Below are positions 54,089 through 61,826 of a stretch of 64,000 bases of DNA, piece after piece (positions within the stretch are counted from its first letter, which is position 1; each line of letters starts with the position of its first letter). Source of the stretch: Gammaproteobacteria bacterium (lineage in GTDB: Bacteria; Pseudomonadota; Gammaproteobacteria; Pseudomonadales; Cellvibrionaceae); NCBI GenBank assembly GCA_004173475.1, contig SEBU01000001.1, positions 1-64,000 on the forward strand, in the 5' to 3' direction. The notes beneath the pieces were generated by a model that saw nothing but the letters and a program-made list of their open reading frames with translations, was not told where the DNA came from and searched no databases. Made by a program: the position numbers and the translations under genes.

Positions 54089-55039
54089 TCAGACCACCCC
54101 TACCGCGTCTTCACGCAGGGCAGCACCCAAAGCTAACAGGCAAAGTGAAAGATTATGTTCCTGAATGTTTTCACCGAGTTGCAAACCGGCCTCTAAATTA
54201 AACAACTCGATTTTTACAGCCATGCTATTTCGAATTTCGGGCGTGAGTTTATCTGCCGTAACGTTTTCACCACACAAATAAACGTGGCTTGGTGGAGTTT
54301 GACGCATTTGTCGCTCGAAATAATCCAATGAGCGCTGCAATTCAAGTACTAACGCATCACCAGGTAAGTCGTCCAACAAACCAGCGTTGTAAGCCAGCGA
54401 AAACTGCCGTGATAAATACAAATTTCCATCGCGAATGATTTGCAAGGTTCCACCGCCCTGCCCCAACTTTACCAACGCAATTCCACGCTTGGTATCGCAA
54501 CAGGCTTGTGCAACATTGCGAAGGCACAACTCAGGAATGTCTATCGCCTGCAAATTTATCTGCGCCGCTTTTGCTTGCGCGATTAATTGAGTCACGTTAT
54601 TGCGCTGGGCTACCACGGCGTAGGCCATGCGACTTGTGCCACGAGCGCTATCTTCCGGCAAAAGAAACGCATCTAAAACTGCATCGGCAATGGGAAATTG
54701 AATTAAATCTTTTACGCGCCACCGCAAGGCCTCAGCCAATTCTTCTGCTGGAACTTTGGGTGCTTCACCCAAAAGCATTTGATAGGTACCGCTGCTCATT
54801 GCGATATTGCATGGAATTTTTTGCAAGCCTAATTTTGCTAAACGGCTGCGCAAAATCTCGGCGACATCCGCGTCTTTATCCGCGGCAATAAACTCGGAAC
54901 TTACGAGCAATGGTTGCTGCGTAGGCATTCGCCGAACATGAGCAAAAGCGACACCTTCGGCAGCGAATTCAACGCCGAGCATCTCGTTTTGTCGCGATTT
55001 TGCATTAAACCAATTCAACCGAACGCCTCTGCTAGCCAA
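54089..55039 (-). CDS. mshI: MSHA protein MshI (PilM-like)
   Basis: A 316-residue cytoplasmic actin-fold protein like PilM/GspL that links the inner-membrane complex to the ATPase. MLGVEFAAEGVAFAHVRR starts the fold, and LRWRVKDLIQFPIADAVLD is typical of MshI. Catalytic signatures of a working ATPase are weak, as in relatives. The reported start is TTG 55039, and no clear ribosome site is seen. A downstream start is possible because family members begin near LNWF. It is first in the operon. Confidence 0.87.
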   Translation of the reverse strand: MASRGVRLNWFNAKSRQNEMLGVEFAAEGVAFAHVRRMPTQQPLLVSSEFIAADKDADVAEILRSRLAKLGLQKIPCNIAMSSGTYQMLLGEAPKVPAEELAEALRWRVKDLIQFPIADAVLDAFLLPEDSARGTSRMAYAVVAQRNNVTQLIAQAKAAQINLQAIDIPELCLRNVAQACCDTKRGIALVKLGQGGGTLQIIRDGNLYLSRQFSLAYNAGLLDDLPGDALVLELQRSLDYFERQMRQTPPSHVYLCGENVTADKLTPEIRNSMAVKIELFNLEAGLQLGENIQEHNLSLCLLALGAALREDAVGVV

Positions 55040-55387
55040 AAAATAAATCTTTCAAAAGTGAAGTACTAAACGAGCAGCTACGTAATAACTCTTCTTTATA
55101 ATTAGTAGAAGTCACATAACCTTTAACATGACCTTAGACCATAAAATGCAAAAGTGCCACAGACTCATAATGAAGAGTGTTGACGGGTAGATTTGCAAAT
55201 ATTGCGAACAAGCCGAACTTAAAAGCTGCAACAAGCAAGATTGGAATAATTGTTTAAAACAGGGGGAAGATTTGAAGTCGACTGGGCGACCGATTTATTC
55301 GGCGGCCGCTGGTACCCAATCCGACACATGAGGGCTTAAGCAGTGGTGAAGCAGTGGTTACTACAAAAGTTACGGTAGCGTCGAGAC
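55040..55387. other. Intergenic region, trmL to mshI
   Basis: The 348 bp must contain the MSHA operon promoter (minus strand) and the region downstream of trmL. An uninterrupted plus-strand frame of 46 codons (55191-55331) lacks a start codon but has regularly spaced cysteines. A 10-bp direct repeat AAGCAGTGGT occurs at 55338 and 55349. No confident promoter or terminator was found. Confidence 0.5.
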
Positions 55388-55852
55388 TTAAATACCGTTC
55401 TTGAATCCACATTGCCGCCAGGCTTCGTAGCTAATAATTGCCACGGCGTTGGAAAGGTTCAAGCTCCGGCTGCTCGGCATCATGGGAATTCGTAGCCGAT
55501 TTTGCGCATCGATACTATTGAGCACGTCAGGAGGTAAACCGGACGTCTCTGAACCAAACAGCAGAACGTCTCCCTCTTTATAGTCGAGCTGATCGTGGGG
55601 ACGGCTGCCCTTGGTCGTACAGGCCAGAATACGTTTGCCTTCAACGTGCTCGAGAAATGACGCGTAATTTGCGTGACGGGTGATGTTTTCAATATCGGCA
55701 TAATCCAAGCCGGCGCGGCGCAAACTCTTTTCTTCAAAATCGAAACCCAATGGCTCAATCAAATGCAGCTTGCAGCCGTTATTGGCAATTAAACGAATAA
55801 TATTGCCCGTGTTGGGCGCTATGCGGGGCTCATAAAGGGCGATATGAAACAT
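55388..55852 (-). CDS. trmL: tRNA (cytidine(34)-2'-O)-methyltransferase TrmL
   Basis: A 154-residue SPOUT methyltransferase that modifies the wobble base of tRNA-Leu. [20 protein letters not shown] is the family signature. [11 protein letters not shown] is motif 2, and [19 protein letters not shown] is motif 3, which forms the SAM-binding knot. The length is complete. It is divergent from the flavodoxin operon. Confidence 0.96.
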   Translation of the reverse strand: MFHIALYEPRIAPNTGNIIRLIANNGCKLHLIEPLGFDFEEKSLRRAGLDYADIENITRHANYASFLEHVEGKRILACTTKGSRPHDQLDYKEGDVLLFGSETSGLPPDVLNSIDAQNRLRIPMMPSSRSLNLSNAVAIISYEAWRQCGFKNGI

Positions 55853-55956
55853 AAGAACTCATCGTCAGTAGGGTTTGTTTGCTGGGCTAAATGGGGTGCG
55901 ATGCTATACAAAACCTTTTATGATGCACACCCCTTTCCACAACGATTTATGTATCC

Positions 55957-56403
55957 ATGGCAAAGATTCAAATCCTGATTGGCAGCGTTTACGGCGCTGC
56001 CGAGCAAGTGGCTGAAATAGCCGCTGAAACTCTGCGCGACGAAGGCCACGAGGTATCACTAAATACCTACGCGCGCGCAGAAGACCTCGTTCGCGATACG
56101 AATGAAGTGTTATTACTGTGCCACTCCAACACCGGCTCTGGAGAGCTACCGGATAATATCCAACCAATTTACCTGCACATTACTCGCGACTACCCACGCA
56201 TCGCAGGCAAGCGCTACGGGGTCATCAATCTCGCGGACAGCAGTTACAGCACCTTTAATGAAGCAGGTCGTTTGTTGGATGCAGCTTTTGCTGATCTGGG
56301 CGCAGTGCGTATTGGTGAGCCACTGATTATAGATGCCTGCGTTGGTGATGATGCGGATGCGATGACTAGGGAATGGATAAGTCAATGGGCCCAACAGCTA
56401 TGA
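55957..56403 (+). CDS. Flavodoxin domain protein, MioC-like
   Basis: A 148-residue FMN-binding flavodoxin of the MioC type. The P-loop IGSVYGAAEQ binds the phosphate and CHSNTGSGELPDNI and NLADSSYSTFNEAG contact the ring. It probably acts as an electron carrier. Its stop overlaps the next flavodoxin's start by 4 bp (ATGA), and that gene in turn overlaps mnmC. Confidence 0.92.
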   Translation: MAKIQILIGSVYGAAEQVAEIAAETLRDEGHEVSLNTYARAEDLVRDTNEVLLLCHSNTGSGELPDNIQPIYLHITRDYPRIAGKRYGVINLADSSYSTFNEAGRLLDAAFADLGAVRIGEPLIIDACVGDDADAMTREWISQWAQQL

Positions 56404-56927
56404 GCCAACATCAAGCCCCCATCGGTCTGTTTTACGGCAGCTCCACTTGTTACACCGAAATGGCTGGCGAGAAAATACGTACCCAGCTTGGTGAAGATCT
56501 TGTCGATTTTTTCAACATCAGTGATACACCTATTATTACTGCGCAACTTTATGACTACATCATCCTCGGCATTCCCACGTGGGATTACGGTGAGCTACAA
56601 GAAGACTGGGAAGAAATCTGGGATGAAATCAACGACGTCGACTTCACCGGGAAAAAGGTTGCTATTTATGGTTTAGGCGACCAAATCGGATATCCGGAAT
56701 GGTTTCAAGACGCTATGGGCTATTTACACAGCAAAGTTATCTCCCACGGCGCAATTCCCTGCGGCTACTGGCCCATCGAAGGCTACACCTACGAAGCCTC
56801 AAAAGCCCTGTCGCCCGACGGAAATTATTTTGTTGGGTTAGCGCTTGATGAAGAAAATGAATTCGATAAAAGCGCGGAGCGCATCGCCAAGTGGTGCGAA
56901 CAAATCCGCGACGAGTTTGGTTTGTGA
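56400..56927 (+). CDS. fldB: Flavodoxin FldB
   Basis: A 175-residue long-chain flavodoxin that carries single electrons. GLFYGSSTCYTEMAGEKI is the FMN phosphate loop, LGIPTWDYGELQEDW the first ring loop and GLGDQIGYPEWFQDAMG the second. The C-terminus matches FldB. I start at ATG 56400, translationally coupled to the MioC-like gene. Its stop is shared with the GTG start of mnmC. Confidence 0.94.
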   Translation: MSQHQAPIGLFYGSSTCYTEMAGEKIRTQLGEDLVDFFNISDTPIITAQLYDYIILGIPTWDYGELQEDWEEIWDEINDVDFTGKKVAIYGLGDQIGYPEWFQDAMGYLHSKVISHGAIPCGYWPIEGYTYEASKALSPDGNYFVGLALDEENEFDKSAERIAKWCEQIRDEFGL

Positions 56928-58954
56928 GTGAGATAAAAAACGCGCAGATCGAGTGGGACCCAGACGGTCAACCTATTTCTGGGGAGTTTGGTGACGTGTA
57001 TTTTTCCAAAGCAAATGGCTTGGAAGAAACGCGACATGTTTTTTTACATCACAACCAATTAGCCGAGCGATTTTCCGCAATTGGAAACACGCAACATTTC
57101 ACAATCGCCGAAACGGGTTTTGGTTCGGGTTTAAATTTTTTGGCAGCTTGGAGCTTGTGGCTTGAAAGTGCACCTGAGTCTGCGCAATTACATTTTGTCA
57201 GTGTTGAAAAATTTCCACTTCACAAAGATGACTTAAGTCGTGCACTCGCATTGTGGCCACAACTTAGAGATTTGGCGGAGCAATTGATAGCTGCCTATCC
57301 CGTATTTGTGGGCACCGGTTTTCACCGTCTAAAATTTATGAACGGCCGTGTGAATCTCACGTTAATTGTTGATGATGCAGCAGCGGGTTTCGCAAAAATG
57401 CTCGCTAGCACCCATCCACTTTTCAAACAATCAGGCACTAAGGTGGACGCTTGGTTTCTTGATGGCTTTGCTCCCTCAAAAAATCCACAAATGTGGAGCG
57501 ACGATTTATTTGAATGCATTAAGTGCTTAAGCAAAATCGGCACAACTGCTGCTACCTTTAGTGCAGCGGCGATTGTAAAAAACGGATTGGTAACTGCAGG
57601 ATTTTCGGTTCAAAAAGTTGCCGGTTTTGGTCGCAAACGAGAAATGGTTAAAGCTGTTTTTACAGCGAAAACTGAAACGCTAGAACCCGAAATTTTCCAG
57701 TATCGGGGCAGTTTTTCCCCCTACCCGGTGCCTTGGACTATTAACAAAAACAAAAAGTCATTTCGTGATAAATATGTAGTGATTATCGGGGGTGGACTGG
57801 CTGGTTGTCATTCCGCCCGTGCGCTGGCTGAGCGAGGCTGGCAAGTAAAAATTCTGGAGCGACACGCAGCATTAGCGCAAGAAGGTTCAGGCAATCCACA
57901 AGGGGTGCTATACGCAAAATTATCCCCTATGGAAGAGGCGCAAGCTGCCTTTAATTTAACGAGCTTGCAATTTGCATTAAATTTTTATAGCCCGCTGTGG
58001 GAAAAAATTGGCGAAATGAGTGGCGTATTGCAACTAGCTTACAAGGAAGCTGAGAAAGAATTGCACGCGCAACTTAAAGATAAATTTTCAAACGCCGATG
58101 CGTTGGTAAAATTTGTTAACGAAGATCAGGCGAGCGAAATTTGTAATACACGGCTTAAACACGATGGATTATTTTTCCCGACTGCAGGCTGGATTAATCC
58201 GCGTAAACTTTGCGCTTATTTAGTTGATCACCCTAATATTCAGGTTGAATACGGCTTTAACGTGAATACCATAGAACTCGCCAACTCACAGTGGAAAATA
58301 AATTCCCACCACGAAAAAACTGAAACAAGCGAAGTCTTGATTATCGCCAGCGCAAAGGATGCTTTACATTTTGAACAATCAGCTCATTTGCCCATTAAAT
58401 CTATTCGTGGCCAAACCACTTTTTTTGCCCGAACACCAGAAGCACCACAATTAAACACCGTGGTGTGCGCTGAAGGCTATATAGCGCCACCGCAAAACGG
58501 GATTTTTTGCGTGGGCTCAACGTTCAATTTAAAAGACACTGAAACTGTTCTTCGAGATCGCGATCATCAAACAAATTTAGAAAATCTGATTACATATCTC
58601 CCTGAATTTGAGCGAGCCGCATTCGATAACCTCGACGGGCGTGTTGCCTTTCGTTGTTCACTGCCTGACTACCTCCCTTGCGTAGGCGCCCTACCTGAAG
58701 TGGACAAATTTGTAGAGAATTTCGCGCCATTGCGAAAAAATTCACGCGCCGGAATTACTACGGGGGGAAGTTGCCTTCCAGGCCTTTATATAAACCTTGG
58801 TCACGGTGCGCGCGGCCTTGCTTACACTCCTTTGGCTGCCGAAATTTTAGCCTCGCAAATTAACGACGAGCCGCTTCCGATACCGCAAGAGCTTGTAAAC
58901 TCCTTAAGCCCGGCCCGCTTTGTTATACGTGATTTAATACGCAGCAAACGATAA
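56924..58954 (+). CDS. mnmC: Bifunctional tRNA mnm5s2U biosynthesis protein MnmC
   Basis: A 676-residue two-domain enzyme completing 5-methylaminomethyl-2-thiouridine at the tRNA wobble position. The N-terminal methyltransferase has FGSGLNFLAAW and DAWFLDGFAPSKNPQMW (catalytic Asp). The C-terminal FAD-dependent oxidoreductase starts with YVVIIGGGLAGCHSARAL. The GTG start at 56924 overlaps the fldB stop (TTGTGA), so translation is coupled. Flavodoxin might supply electrons in this pathway, but that is inference from context. Confidence 0.95.
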   Translation: MSEIKNAQIEWDPDGQPISGEFGDVYFSKANGLEETRHVFLHHNQLAERFSAIGNTQHFTIAETGFGSGLNFLAAWSLWLESAPESAQLHFVSVEKFPLHKDDLSRALALWPQLRDLAEQLIAAYPVFVGTGFHRLKFMNGRVNLTLIVDDAAAGFAKMLASTHPLFKQSGTKVDAWFLDGFAPSKNPQMWSDDLFECIKCLSKIGTTAATFSAAAIVKNGLVTAGFSVQKVAGFGRKREMVKAVFTAKTETLEPEIFQYRGSFSPYPVPWTINKNKKSFRDKYVVIIGGGLAGCHSARALAERGWQVKILERHAALAQEGSGNPQGVLYAKLSPMEEAQAAFNLTSLQFALNFYSPLWEKIGEMSGVLQLAYKEAEKELHAQLKDKFSNADALVKFVNEDQASEICNTRLKHDGLFFPTAGWINPRKLCAYLVDHPNIQVEYGFNVNTIELANSQWKINSHHEKTETSEVLIIASAKDALHFEQSAHLPIKSIRGQTTFFARTPEAPQLNTVVCAEGYIAPPQNGIFCVGSTFNLKDTETVLRDRDHQTNLENLITYLPEFERAAFDNLDGRVAFRCSLPDYLPCVGALPEVDKFVENFAPLRKNSRAGITTGGSCLPGLYINLGHGARGLAYTPLAAEILASQINDEPLPIPQELVNSLSPARFVIRDLIRSKR

Positions 58955-59024
58955 CTGACTGTTTGCAAAACCCGTCTATACTCAATTGATTCAAGACTCA
59001 CTCAGTTACAAAAGAGATAAGACA

Positions 59025-59456
59025 ATGCTGACCAATGCGCGCAACTACACACTAGACACCTCTGAAGAAATAGATTTCATTCACAACTACTATGAGCGTC
59101 TGGTGCTCCAGGAAATTTTTGCACAAAGTAAACGTGTGCAAGAAGGTGACAGGGATTTTTTAGCAGATGTAGCCTGTGTAGCGCTTAATAGAATGCCGCC
59201 TCGCTATATACGCCATGACGTGGATATGACGTTTTTTATGTCGCCACAGGATATTCAAGAAATCAACAACAAGGTTAACCATGCGGTCACGGATGCGATA
59301 GCCTATGTGGAAAGCCGCGAACGCGGTGAAGATGTAAAACTACCGGTTCTTGAAGTCTCGCTAGTCGCTAACCGCGCAAGCAAGCCAGATAAAGCTGCAG
59401 TGAAAGACGTTGACCTAAACAAAAAAAATACTAAAACGAAAAATTCAAAAAAATAA
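59025..59456 (+). CDS. ComFB family protein
   Basis: A 143-residue small protein of the late competence ComFB family. NYYERLVLQEIF is the helix 1 motif, ACVALNRMPPRYIRHDVDM the core, and a lysine-rich tail (residues 115-143) follows. In cyanobacteria and Bacillus ComFB proteins bind c-di-GMP and are linked to type IV pili and motility. The MSHA locus nearby makes such a role plausible, but unproven here. I start at ATG 59025; an upstream TTG at 58986 would add 13 residues. Confidence 0.86.
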   Translation: MLTNARNYTLDTSEEIDFIHNYYERLVLQEIFAQSKRVQEGDRDFLADVACVALNRMPPRYIRHDVDMTFFMSPQDIQEINNKVNHAVTDAIAYVESRERGEDVKLPVLEVSLVANRASKPDKAAVKDVDLNKKNTKTKNSKK

Positions 59457-59474
59457 TGTAATTTATTAAAAATA

Positions 59475-59512
59475 GCCATTGCATTTACTGCCAATGGCCG
59501 TCTTTATTTCTC
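59475..59512 (+). terminator. Weak terminator after the ComFB-like gene
   Basis: A 7-bp stem GCCATTG (59475-59481) and CAATGGC (59492-59498) with a 10-nt loop is followed by CGTCTTTATTTC. It sits 19 bp after the stop. Confidence 0.5.
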
Positions 59513-59564
59513 GTTGAACAAACCCACTTTACCGGTTTTAAATCGCAGCTTTACAATTGAGTTG

Positions 59565-60185
59565 CTACTTCACATCTATCGTTTGGGCTAATACTTGCGA
59601 ACCACTCCCACAGGCAATAATGGTTCGCATAACTGCCTCAACTGAAATATGTGGCAACAACTCAACACTCTCATGCCCCAAATGGTAAACCATACCGGAC
59701 GTTAAAAAAGGTGCAGTAGGAACATACACCGTAAAATCACCATTTGCGTGTTTAGCTGTGACTATTCCTGTAACCGATGTTGGAACACTACGCCCCATAA
59801 TGTAGGCACGGCAAGCCTCGCCTTTAAGCAAAGATGTATTGCCTTCTCCACCGAGGAGCTGTGAAACAAGCTTATTAATGGTTTGGTAGCCGGGTAAAAT
59901 CTTTCCCAAAAAGTCATCAATTAAATCGTGCAGCCATCTGCCGATATTAGTCTTAACTAAAAGACCAATAAGAAAACAGCCGAGCAGAAGCAGTGCAACT
60001 CCGGTAAAATCGGCCATATAATTGGTTAAAGGCGTCCAGCTGGCGACCCAATCGTTGAAGGGTTTAATCAGTCGGCTAACGACACCAAAAATCCACTCTG
60101 CAAACAATACTAAAATTGCTCCTGGCAGAACCACCATAAATCCGCCGAGTAAGGTGATGCCGAAAAACGAACGCAAACGCTTCAT
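59565..60185 (-). CDS. DUF502 family membrane protein
   Basis: A 206-residue inner-membrane protein with two hydrophobic segments (about 10-32 and 60-78) and a globular C-terminal half. The arrangement RSFFGITLLGGFMVVLPGAI, then GRWLHDLIDDFLGKILPG and FTVYVPTAPFLTSGMVYHL is the DUF502 pattern. Function is unknown. It is divergent from the glutamine cyclotransferase gene. Confidence 0.93.
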   Translation of the reverse strand: MKRLRSFFGITLLGGFMVVLPGAILVLFAEWIFGVVSRLIKPFNDWVASWTPLTNYMADFTGVALLLLGCFLIGLLVKTNIGRWLHDLIDDFLGKILPGYQTINKLVSQLLGGEGNTSLLKGEACRAYIMGRSVPTSVTGIVTAKHANGDFTVYVPTAPFLTSGMVYHLGHESVELLPHISVEAVMRTIIACGSGSQVLAQTIDVK

Positions 60186-60248
60186 GATGCTTGTCCTGAT
60201 GAACCAAATGAAAAATGAAAGCCTATTAAAATAAACACAACTCCGACA

Positions 60249-61076
60249 ATGGTCAGAAATCTATATACGCTTATGAAAACTACTTTTTATCTATTCTGCC
60301 TTAGCTTTATCCTGATTGCTAATATCTCTTACGCGCAACATGATCCGCTAGCTGATGCTGCTGCAATCCACTACAAAATCATTGCCGAACGTTCACACAA
60401 ATCCAGCCTCTTTACGCAGGGATTATTGGTGAAGGATGGTAAATTTTATGAAAGTAGCGGGCTCTACGAAAAATCACAAATTGTTGCTTACCCCGTAGCA
60501 GAACCGGAAGGTTCATGGGCTAAGTTGAGTGCACCTTTTTCGCAAAAACAACATCTTCCAGATCGTTTTTTTGCTGAGGGACTTACCTTACTAAATAACA
60601 AACTCTATCTACTAACCTGGCAAGAAGGAACTTTATTCGTTTACGACGCCGCAAATTTTAATCTCATAAAGAATTTAAATTATAAAGGTGAAGGCTGGGG
60701 ACTAGCTACAGATGGAAAATCTCTTATTCGCAGCGATGGTAGCGCACAATTATTTTTTCATAATCCTGAAAGTTTTTCGGTGGAAAAAACTATCGATGTA
60801 AAATACAAACAGGAAATCATGAATAACCTCAATGAACTTGAGTATGCCGAGGGTTTTATATGGGCAAACATTTGGCACGACAACCGGATTTTAAAAATAA
60901 ACCCCACGTCAGGTGAAGTTGTCGGTGTGATAGACTTTTCCGAGATTATAAAAAATCTAAAGTTGAGGGATACTGAAAGCGTATTAAATGGAATCGCTTA
61001 TGACGCCGATAAAAAAGCGTTTTGGATTACTGGTAAACAATGGCCAAAGATGTTTTTGGTAAAGATTCAACACTAG
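60249..61076 (+). CDS. Glutaminyl-peptide cyclotransferase (glutamine cyclotransferase)
   Basis: A 275-residue secreted beta-propeller enzyme that cyclises N-terminal glutamine to pyroglutamate. A signal peptide (FYLFCLSFILIANISYAQ) ends near residue 30. FTQGLLVKDGKFYESSGLY, then RFFAEGLTLLNNKLYLLTW, GEGWGLATDGKSLIRSDGS and NELEYAEGFIWANIWHDNRI follow in the family's order. A second ATG at 60273 would give a shorter N-terminal region and is equally likely. It probably acts in the periplasm. Confidence 0.92.
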   Translation: MVRNLYTLMKTTFYLFCLSFILIANISYAQHDPLADAAAIHYKIIAERSHKSSLFTQGLLVKDGKFYESSGLYEKSQIVAYPVAEPEGSWAKLSAPFSQKQHLPDRFFAEGLTLLNNKLYLLTWQEGTLFVYDAANFNLIKNLNYKGEGWGLATDGKSLIRSDGSAQLFFHNPESFSVEKTIDVKYKQEIMNNLNELEYAEGFIWANIWHDNRILKINPTSGEVVGVIDFSEIIKNLKLRDTESVLNGIAYDADKKAFWITGKQWPKMFLVKIQH

Positions 61077-61145
61077 CTCGCTGAAACGCTCCCACTCATG
61101 GAAACTTATCTTATTCTTCCAAATCGCGGCACAATTCATTGGGGC

Positions 61146-61170
61146 ATCATACCCGCGCGAGCGGGAACCC
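61146..61170. repeat. Short REP-like palindrome
   Basis: CCCGC (61152-61156), a GCGA tetraloop and GCGGG (61161-61165) sit in CATCATACCC...GGAACCC, in the gap after the cyclotransferase gene. It resembles REP elements and the arm of the inverted repeat at 30208-30315. A single copy is weak evidence. Confidence 0.35.
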
Positions 61171-61225
61171 TAACTGAAGATGACTACCGCATGGATGCGA
61201 AGCAATGGACTTAATTTAAACGCTT

Positions 61226-61627
61226 TTAAGACTCTAACCAAACATCCCTAACCCATTGCCAAATAGATGGCCAAGTTTCGTCGGTTAACTCGCCGTCTTT
61301 CCATAAAATAATTTCTCCCTCTGGATCTGCGCAATAATATGCGCCTTTGTCTTCGCAAATGGGCAGCAAATAATGCGGAACACCGAGCGACCAAGCTACT
61401 GCCGTTACTTCTGGTAAATAAGTGTGTGAATTCGGGTCTGCGGCTGTGACTGGTTCGAGAGTGCCGTAAATAACGTCACTGGCTTCAAGTAAATAGGAAC
61501 GAACATCTCGGGGTATAGGCAATAACAATTCTTCTTCAATCAACACCAGTTGATCTTCATCGGGTAAGTCCAGCGGCACTGGAACATTTACGTTATGCTC
61601 GCGCAATAATTCTAAAATTTCTTCCAT
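61226..61627 (-). CDS. SMI1/KNR4 family protein, immunity-type
   Basis: A 133-residue acidic protein of the SMI1/KNR4 fold. EEELLLPIPRDVRSYLLEAS is the family entry helix, and DKGAYYCADPEGEIILWKDG the strand region. Bacterial members often serve as immunity proteins beside contact-dependent or polymorphic toxins. Its ATG overlaps by one base (TAATG) the stop of a remnant frame upstream, which fits an orphaned immunity gene. No intact toxin gene is in the window. Confidence 0.9.
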   Translation of the reverse strand: MEEILELLREHNVNVPVPLDLPDEDQLVLIEEELLLPIPRDVRSYLLEASDVIYGTLEPVTAADPNSHTYLPEVTAVAWSLGVPHYLLPICEDKGAYYCADPEGEIILWKDGELTDETWPSIWQWVRDVWLES

Positions 61628-61719
61628 TATTTACTCTTGTCTTTCGATAATTGTTGAAGTTCGCGTTCGTACTGGTTGTACCCAGGTGGCGGTTTGGCAA
61701 TCTCAAGCAGTTCAGCTTT
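61627..61719 (-). pseudogene. 3' remnant of a possible toxin gene
   Basis: A 30-codon open frame follows a stop at 61720 and encodes a hydrophilic tail ending PPPGYNQYERELQQLSKDKSK, whose stop is TAATG-coupled to the SMI1-family gene. This is how toxin C-termini commonly abut immunity genes. The upstream frames are all closed, so the rest of the gene seems deleted. The origin as a toxin is inference. Confidence 0.45.
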
Positions 61720-61826
61720 TCACCATTTCGTTGTCACTTACAAGGCTCTTGATTAGCACACGCGTTTAGGCCAACAACGAATGTAAAAATTAACCTATTA
61801 AATTTTTAAAAATTTGCAGTTAACTG

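Noticed and set aside
55280-55360. Apparent cloning-vector or primer sequence (SalI, NotI, KpnI sites and AAGCAGTGGT)
   Set aside because: The sites are single and not in a known polylinker order, and the 10-mer is too short to prove a primer. It is probably natural sequence, though reads could be checked.
61077-61225. Small gene between the cyclotransferase and SMI1 genes
   Set aside because: No frame has a start, ribosome site and protein-like sequence; only a REP-like palindrome is visible.
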